DNA of 8,603 nucleotides, from positions 1 through 8,603 of the forward strand of contig ONQU01000117.1 in NCBI GenBank assembly GCA_900320035.1, in the 5' to 3' direction. Source of the DNA: an uncultured Rhodospirillaceae bacterium. GTDB lineage: Bacteria; Pseudomonadota; Alphaproteobacteria; RF32; CAG-239. A program made the position numbers and the translations under genes. Of this stretch, positions 5,261 to 8,603 are shown piece after piece; the stretch's first letter is position 1, and every line of letters begins with the position of its first letter. Below the pieces are notes generated by a model, which worked only from the letters and a program-made list of their open reading frames with translations, had not been told where the DNA came from and did not search any database.

Positions 5261-5617
5261 ATGAGTGGAACAATACAAAATAATTTAATGACCGTGCGTC
5301 AAGGTGATAGTTTTGTGCTGAATTTTGAAATTAAAAACAAAGGAAAGCCGGTTAATTTGAGCGGTGCAAGTTTGTTAATGCAAGCACGTGATGTGGCCAA
5401 TAATTTAATATTTTCATTAAGTGGGACAATGGTTGATGCCATAAAGGGTAAGGTGGCATTATTGCTTTCACCGACGCAAACGAATATTGCGGTTGGTGAC
5501 TATAATGTGGATATTCAACTGACAACAGCCGATGGCAGTGTTAACACGATTTGGCCGGCAAATGTTAACCAAATCGGCACGTTAAGAATTACGGCGCAAG
5601 TAACGGTTCCGGTATAA
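5261..5617 (+). CDS. BppU N-terminal-domain-like baseplate or fibre adaptor protein
   Basis: 118 residues, predicted all-beta and immunoglobulin-like, without signal peptide or membrane segment. The pattern matches small phage proteins related to the N-terminal domain of the TP901-1 upper baseplate protein BppU: MTVRQGDSFVLNFEIKNKG (10-28), a P-V-N-L-S-G-A strand (30-36), GKVALLLSPTQT (63-74) and VGDYNVDIQLTTADGSVNTI (78-97). In BppU this domain attaches receptor-binding proteins to the baseplate, so here it may join fibre proteins to the virion; that is inference from the family. The gene starts 3 nt after the stop of the collar-fibre gene, and its ribosome site (AAAGGAGG) lies inside that gene, implying coupled translation. 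It ends 11 nt before the next gene. The fold match is by pattern only and could be confirmed by profile search. Confidence 0.7.
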   Translation: MSGTIQNNLMTVRQGDSFVLNFEIKNKGKPVNLSGASLLMQARDVANNLIFSLSGTMVDAIKGKVALLLSPTQTNIAVGDYNVDIQLTTADGSVNTIWPANVNQIGTLRITAQVTVPV

Positions 5618-5628
5618 CGGAGGCGTTT

Positions 5629-6330
5629 ATGAAGTATAAAGTTGAAGACAGTAATTATATGGTGGCGGTAACGGCAATTGATTTAGATGTTGCGATAACC
5701 GCTGAAGCTCCGCTTGAGGTATCGGTGGGCGAGGTTGCACATATAGATGTAGGTGAAACAATCACTTACATTAAAGCCGGTACAGATGAAATTGCCACGG
5801 CAGTGACTGAAGGCGTTAATACTCTTAATGCCTATGCAATGATGAAGCAAACAGACATGGATGCGGCAGTGATATTGGCACAATATTATGCCGAAAATGT
5901 AAAATTTGGGATGATTCCGGAATATTTTGCAGCAGCAGATTGGGTGTTAAATGACGGCAAATATCAATTAAGCTATCAATATGATGTTGTGGTAGCGGTT
6001 TTCAAGAAAAACGGCAGCAATTACGAATTGATGACCAACATTGATGTTATTACCGGCGGTGGCAGGGTTACTATACAAAGTGGCAGTGCCTTTGAAGGTT
6101 ATGTGCTTTTGGTGAACAGCGCAGAAAAAGTTGAAGATAAAACATTTGTTTATGAGCAGGCTGAAGCAAGTGATACTTGGGTTATTGAACACAATCTTGG
6201 CAAATATCCGAGTGTTGAGGTTGCCGATTCAACCGGAAACAGATTTTTTCCTGCTGTGCAATGGATAAATGAAAACAAATGTATTGTGACAATGAATGGT
6301 GCAATTAAAGGTAAAGCATTTTTAAATTAG
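5629..6330 (+). CDS. Phage structural protein with a C-terminal fibre domain (W-x-I-x-HNLG-x-x-PSV type)
   Basis: 233 residues. The N-terminal half (1-90) is acidic, with two VAxxAIDLDV/VAHIDVGETI-like beta segments then a helix, and is not recognised. Residues about 100-168 form a beta-rich region (DWVLNDGKYQLSY, VVVAVFKKNG, GRVTIQSGSAFEGYVLLV). Residues 172-233 match a domain common at the end of phage tail-associated proteins: FVYEQAEASDTWVIEHNLG (173-191), KYPSVEVADSTGN, then a valine/isoleucine strand and a terminal GKAFLN. It is known as a recurrent structural module of tail proteins but has no agreed biochemical function that I can state. The gene lies 11 nt after the BppU-like gene and 12 nt before the long fibre gene, in the same operon. 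GGAGG at 5620-5624 begins 9 nt before the ATG. Function is probably tail or fibre assembly; confidence in the phage origin is high. Confidence 0.8.
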   Translation: MKYKVEDSNYMVAVTAIDLDVAITAEAPLEVSVGEVAHIDVGETITYIKAGTDEIATAVTEGVNTLNAYAMMKQTDMDAAVILAQYYAENVKFGMIPEYFAAADWVLNDGKYQLSYQYDVVVAVFKKNGSNYELMTNIDVITGGGRVTIQSGSAFEGYVLLVNSAEKVEDKTFVYEQAEASDTWVIEHNLGKYPSVEVADSTGNRFFPAVQWINENKCIVTMNGAIKGKAFLN

Positions 6331-6342
6331 GAGTATATAAAA

Positions 6343-7521
6343 ATGGCAACAAATAATTTTTTAACAGATATTAACTTAAACAAAAACGAAATTCAAAACG
6401 CAGTGGTGCAAAATTTATCGGTGGCACCGAGTAATCCGATTGCTGGTCAGATTTATTTTAACACTACTGATAATACAGCATATATGTATAACGGCAGTGC
6501 GTGGGTAAATGCACTAAGTCAAGGTATGATTTATACATTTTCGACCGGCTTAACCGAATCAAGCGGCACAGTAACGCTTAATGCGGCAACAGGTTCGGCT
6601 TTAGGTGGTGTTATTGTTGGCTCAAACATTAGTGTTTCAAGTGGCACAATCAGTGTGGCAAATGCCTCAACATCGGTCAAAGGTGTAATTGAAATTGCAA
6701 CCGATAGCGAAGCAAGCACCGGTACAAGTGAAACATTAGCGGTAAATCCGAAACAGTTGGCTACAAAAATTACGGCTAATGCGGCAATCACCGGTGGCAC
6801 AAAGTGCAAAATTACTTACGATGCCAAAGGTTTAGTAACGGCGGGCGCAGATTTATCGGCAAGCGATATTCCTGATATTTCAGCCACCTATGTTACAGTA
6901 GCAAGTAAAGGTGCGGCAAATGGTGTGGCAAGTCTAGACGGTGATGGTAAAGTACCGGCGGCACAATTACCAAGCTATGTTGATGATGTGGTTGACAGTT
7001 ATATTGTCAGCGGTGTAACAGCTTTAACAAGCGGTTGGCTTTCAAAAACATCTGGTGGCTCAGCATTAACACCGGAAACAGGTGTTATTTATGTTGTTTT
7101 AACATCGGGTGAATACTTAAACAAAACTTATCGTTGGAGTGGTTCGACCTATGTTGAAATTAGTTCAAGTCCGGCACAGGCAACTGAATCAACAGCAGGT
7201 ATTGCGGCAATTGCCACAACGGCAGAAGTAAGCGCCGGCACGAATGATACCAAGTTTATTACACCGGCTAAATTAGCGGCGTTTACCTTAAATGCGGCGC
7301 ATGTTACGAGCGCGACAAATCCGGCATTAACGGCAAGCAGCGGTGTTTGCACTTGGACAATCAGTTCAACTCCGGCGAACGCTTTGGTTAGTGTTTATGA
7401 AGTATCTTCGGGGAATATGATATATACGGAAATAACGCTTGGTAACGGTTCAATTACAATAAAGATGAACTCAAGCAGCAATATTTCGGCAGGTACGTAT
7501 AAAGCGGTGATTATCGGTTAG
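6343..7521 (+). CDS. Long tail fibre protein with repeated trimerisation-type motifs
   Basis: 392 residues rich in Ala, Ser, Thr and Gly with almost no cysteine, as in trimeric fibres. In order: an attachment-type N-terminus with NPIAGQIYFNTTDNTAYMYN (31-50); a shaft repeat STSVKGVIEIATDSEASTGT (109-128) ending in AVNPKQLATKI; GGTKCKITYDAKGLVTAGAD (151-170); GVASLDGDGKVPAAQLPSYV (194-213), a widespread fibre spacer motif; GVIYVVLTSGEYLNKTYRWS (247-266); a second copy of the shaft repeat, TESTAGIAAIATTAEVSAGT (281-300) ending in ITPAKLAAF; and a C-terminal beta domain (about 329-392) that probably forms the receptor-binding tip. The repeat 'ST-x-GIxEIAT-x-x-E-x-x-x-GT' is typical of enterobacterial phage fibres. 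Cell-surface binding is the expected role. It sits between two other fibre-related genes, with an 11-nt gap to the next. Confidence 0.9.
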   Translation: MATNNFLTDINLNKNEIQNAVVQNLSVAPSNPIAGQIYFNTTDNTAYMYNGSAWVNALSQGMIYTFSTGLTESSGTVTLNAATGSALGGVIVGSNISVSSGTISVANASTSVKGVIEIATDSEASTGTSETLAVNPKQLATKITANAAITGGTKCKITYDAKGLVTAGADLSASDIPDISATYVTVASKGAANGVASLDGDGKVPAAQLPSYVDDVVDSYIVSGVTALTSGWLSKTSGGSALTPETGVIYVVLTSGEYLNKTYRWSGSTYVEISSSPAQATESTAGIAAIATTAEVSAGTNDTKFITPAKLAAFTLNAAHVTSATNPALTASSGVCTWTISSTPANALVSVYEVSSGNMIYTEITLGNGSITIKMNSSSNISAGTYKAVIIG

Positions 7522-7532
7522 TGAGGTGCAAT

Positions 7533-7775
7533 ATGACAAGTACATTCTTAAATATTTCAACCGATACGACTTTAGGGGGGAGCAGTGCTAGCGATAGCAC
7601 TGTTGCCAGCCAAAAAGCGATTAAGGCGTATGCCGACAATGTGGTAAGCGGTAAGCAAGACACATCAAACTTAGTAACAAGTGTATCAGCTTCAAGCACC
7701 GATGCACAATATCCGAGTGCAAAGTTATTTTATGATACTTGCGGCGATATTGAAACGTTAATAAACGCATTGTGA
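7533..7775 (+). CDS. Short tail-fibre-like protein (80 residues)
   Basis: The sequence reads like an isolated segment of a fibre: STDTTLGGSSASDSTVASQK (9-28) followed by AIKAYADNVVSGKQD (29-43) matches the coordinate motif seen at the base of many phage fibres, and LVTSVSASSTDAQYPSAKLF (47-66) is another recurrent fibre motif. There is no receptor tip or enzymatic domain, so it may be a short trimeric spacer or adaptor between the long fibre and the leucine-rich-repeat protein. The frame opens at GTG 7521, overlapping the previous stop, but GAGG at 7523-7526 lies 6 nt before the ATG at 7533, which is the better start. Stop and next ATG are 7 nt apart, with GAGG at 7773-7776 straddling the stop, suggesting coupled translation. 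A decayed larger fibre is an alternative, though no frameshift remnant follows. Confidence 0.75.
   Translation: MTSTFLNISTDTTLGGSSASDSTVASQKAIKAYADNVVSGKQDTSNLVTSVSASSTDAQYPSAKLFYDTCGDIETLINAL
7583..7602 (+). repeat. Inverted repeat inside the 80-residue gene
   Basis: CAGTGCTA (7583-7590) and TAGCACTG (7595-7602) form a perfect 8-bp stem with a GCGA loop, 2 nt after a run of six G (7575-7580). It encodes the low-complexity Ser-Ala-Ser-Asp-Ser part of the protein. It could slow ribosomes or be accidental. Confidence 0.5.
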
Positions 7776-7782
7776 GGTTAAG

Positions 7783-8603
7783 ATGAGTATAGCAACAGCA
7801 ATTACAGCGGCACAAACAAAAGTAGCAAATGCCTACACTGCCGTTAATAGTAAAGGAGGCACATTACCGGCAACGCAGAATCTGACTAACCTACCGACAG
7901 CGATAAACAGTATTCCGAGCGGTAGCGGAAGTTCAACCAAATATGGCGTAAATATGGATAATATACTTGGTGATGTTAATGCAAGCGGTGTCATTCAAAA
8001 ACCGACCGGACAAGCAGATATAGTTTTTACTGGTGTTCAAGATGTATCTAATATGGGATTGAGTTATGCGTTTTACGGAAAATCATCTGTGAAAACGTTG
8101 ACTTTTCCAAATTTAACACAAATATCAGGTTCGAGTGGCTTATCAAGTATGTTTACATCCTGTACAAGTTTAACATCGGCTTCGTTTCCCGAACTAACGA
8201 CAATTAGTGGTGCAAATGCATTTATGCAAACATTTTACGGTTGTACCGCTTTAACATCTGTTTCGTTTTCTAAACTGGCAACATTGTCTAATAGTGGAGC
8301 GTATTCTTATGCTTTATATCAAACTTTTCAGGGTTGCACAAACTTAACAAGTGTTTCGTTTCCTGAATTAACGACAATCAGCGGTGGGCAAGCGTTAAGC
8401 AGTTGTTTTTACGGATGCACAAAATTAGCTTCAATATCGTTTCCAAAGTTAACGACCATTTCAAACAATACCGCATTCGGAAATTCAACATATAACTATA
8501 TGTTTTATAACTGTACGGCATTAAGGCAAATACACTTTAAGTCAACGGCATCTTCGGCTGTTATGGCAACAAGCGGATACAGCACTAAATGGGGTGCAAC
8601 AAA
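7783..8603 (+). CDS. Phage-fibre-like protein with BspA-type leucine-rich repeats (3' end outside window)
   Basis: Open from ATG 7783 to the window edge: 273 codons and no stop, so the gene is partial. Residues 1-46 (ITAAQTKVANAYTAVNSKGG, then LPATQNLTNLPTAINSIPSG) are an N-terminal module I associate with gut-phage tail proteins. A Gly/Ser linker (47-51) leads to a region of about 45 residues, then leucine-rich repeats of the BspA/LRR_5 kind begin near residue 97 and continue with starts at 124, 151, 182, 209 and 241. The consensus is FxGCTxLTSVSFPELTTISG, and units are 27-32 residues. The last visible segment (LRQIHFKSTASSAV... GYSTKWGAT) resembles the cap that usually ends such arrays, so only a short part is probably missing. 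BspA repeats bind host proteins or surfaces in bacteria such as Tannerella; a receptor-binding role in a virion is inference. GAGG at 7773-7776 precedes the ATG. Confidence 0.85.
   Translation, partial: MSIATAITAAQTKVANAYTAVNSKGGTLPATQNLTNLPTAINSIPSGSGSSTKYGVNMDNILGDVNASGVIQKPTGQADIVFTGVQDVSNMGLSYAFYGKSSVKTLTFPNLTQISGSSGLSSMFTSCTSLTSASFPELTTISGANAFMQTFYGCTALTSVSFSKLATLSNSGAYSYALYQTFQGCTNLTSVSFPELTTISGGQALSSCFYGCTKLASISFPKLTTISNNTAFGNSTYNYMFYNCTALRQIHFKSTASSAVMATSGYSTKWGAT
8071..8603 (+). repeat. Tandem leucine-rich-repeat coding array
   Basis: Imperfect tandem units begin at 8071, 8152, 8233, 8326, 8407 and 8503, of 81, 81, 93, 81 and 96 nt plus a final partial unit. All lengths are multiples of three and each begins with TTT. 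Shared words include TTTAC-GG-TG(T/C)AC and TCGTTTCC. The protein repeat has Cys in five of the six units. Confidence 0.8.

Noticed and set aside
6531..6809. Minus-strand open frames inside the fibre and portal genes
   Set aside because: They lack ribosome sites and family features and have biased hydrophobic compositions expected from the reverse of Ala/Thr-rich coding sequence.
7521..7532. GTG start overlapping the stop of the long fibre gene
   Set aside because: The GAGG ribosome site would lie inside the coding region; it is well placed for ATG 7533.
7571..7645. Six-G run plus hairpin as a programmed frameshift or phase-variation site
   Set aside because: The -1 frame runs only about 22 codons and the +1 frame stops within a few codons; the hairpin is only 2 nt after the run, too close for a usual stimulator. 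A six-base run is also short for phase variation.
4520..8603. Diversity-generating retroelement acting on the fibre genes
   Set aside because: No reverse transcriptase, no paired template and variable repeats, and no adenine-specific variation are visible in the window.
8071..8603. CRISPR-like repeat array
   Set aside because: The periodic units are coding leucine-rich repeats of 81-96 nt in one open frame, not identical short repeats with unique spacers.

Overview
The window looks like part of a chromosome from an AT-rich Gram-negative bacterium, with a resident phage-derived element next to two ordinary cellular genes. A proteobacterial-type diacylglycerol kinase and an OmpH/Skp-like periplasmic protein support a Gram-negative host. 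I lean towards a host-associated, possibly gut, alphaproteobacterium because of the low GC content and the style of the repressor and tail proteins, but this is inference and I cannot name a species.

Layout. (1) Positions 21-1041 hold dgkA (minus) and an skp-like gene (plus), divergently transcribed from a 149-base gap. (2) At 1150-2208 a helix-turn-helix repressor (minus) and an unrecognised 161-residue protein (plus, TTG start) diverge from a 132-base control region. That region holds two opposed promoters, each with the same palindrome-like element in its spacer and a weaker third copy midway, much like a lambda-type switch. (3) At 2209-2748 a short GroES-like co-chaperonin gene sits alone between hairpins: one 13-bp hairpin upstream with a promoter-like sequence before it, and two 9-bp hairpins downstream. 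(4) From 2749 to the window end a tightly packed plus-strand operon encodes a portal protein, then a tail-collar fibre protein, a BppU-like baseplate/fibre adaptor, a protein with a common phage fibre C-terminal domain, a 392-residue tail fibre, an 80-residue fibre fragment-like protein, and a large protein with a phage-fibre N-terminus followed by BspA-type leucine-rich repeats. The last gene is cut by the window edge.

How they may work together. The repressor probably holds the element silent. Once released, rightward transcription would make the 161-residue protein and then, past several hairpins, the co-chaperonin, the portal (DNA gate of the capsid) and a set of receptor-binding proteins. 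No integrase, terminase, major capsid, lysis or replication gene is visible. The usual terminase-portal-capsid order is not seen: fibre genes directly follow the portal. Either the remaining structural genes lie beyond the right edge, or this is a reduced or domesticated phage element.

Several starts were revised on ribosome-binding-site evidence: dgkA at 407, the repressor at 1590, the portal at 2749 and the 80-residue protein at 7533. There is no gene-free stretch longer than 150 bases.
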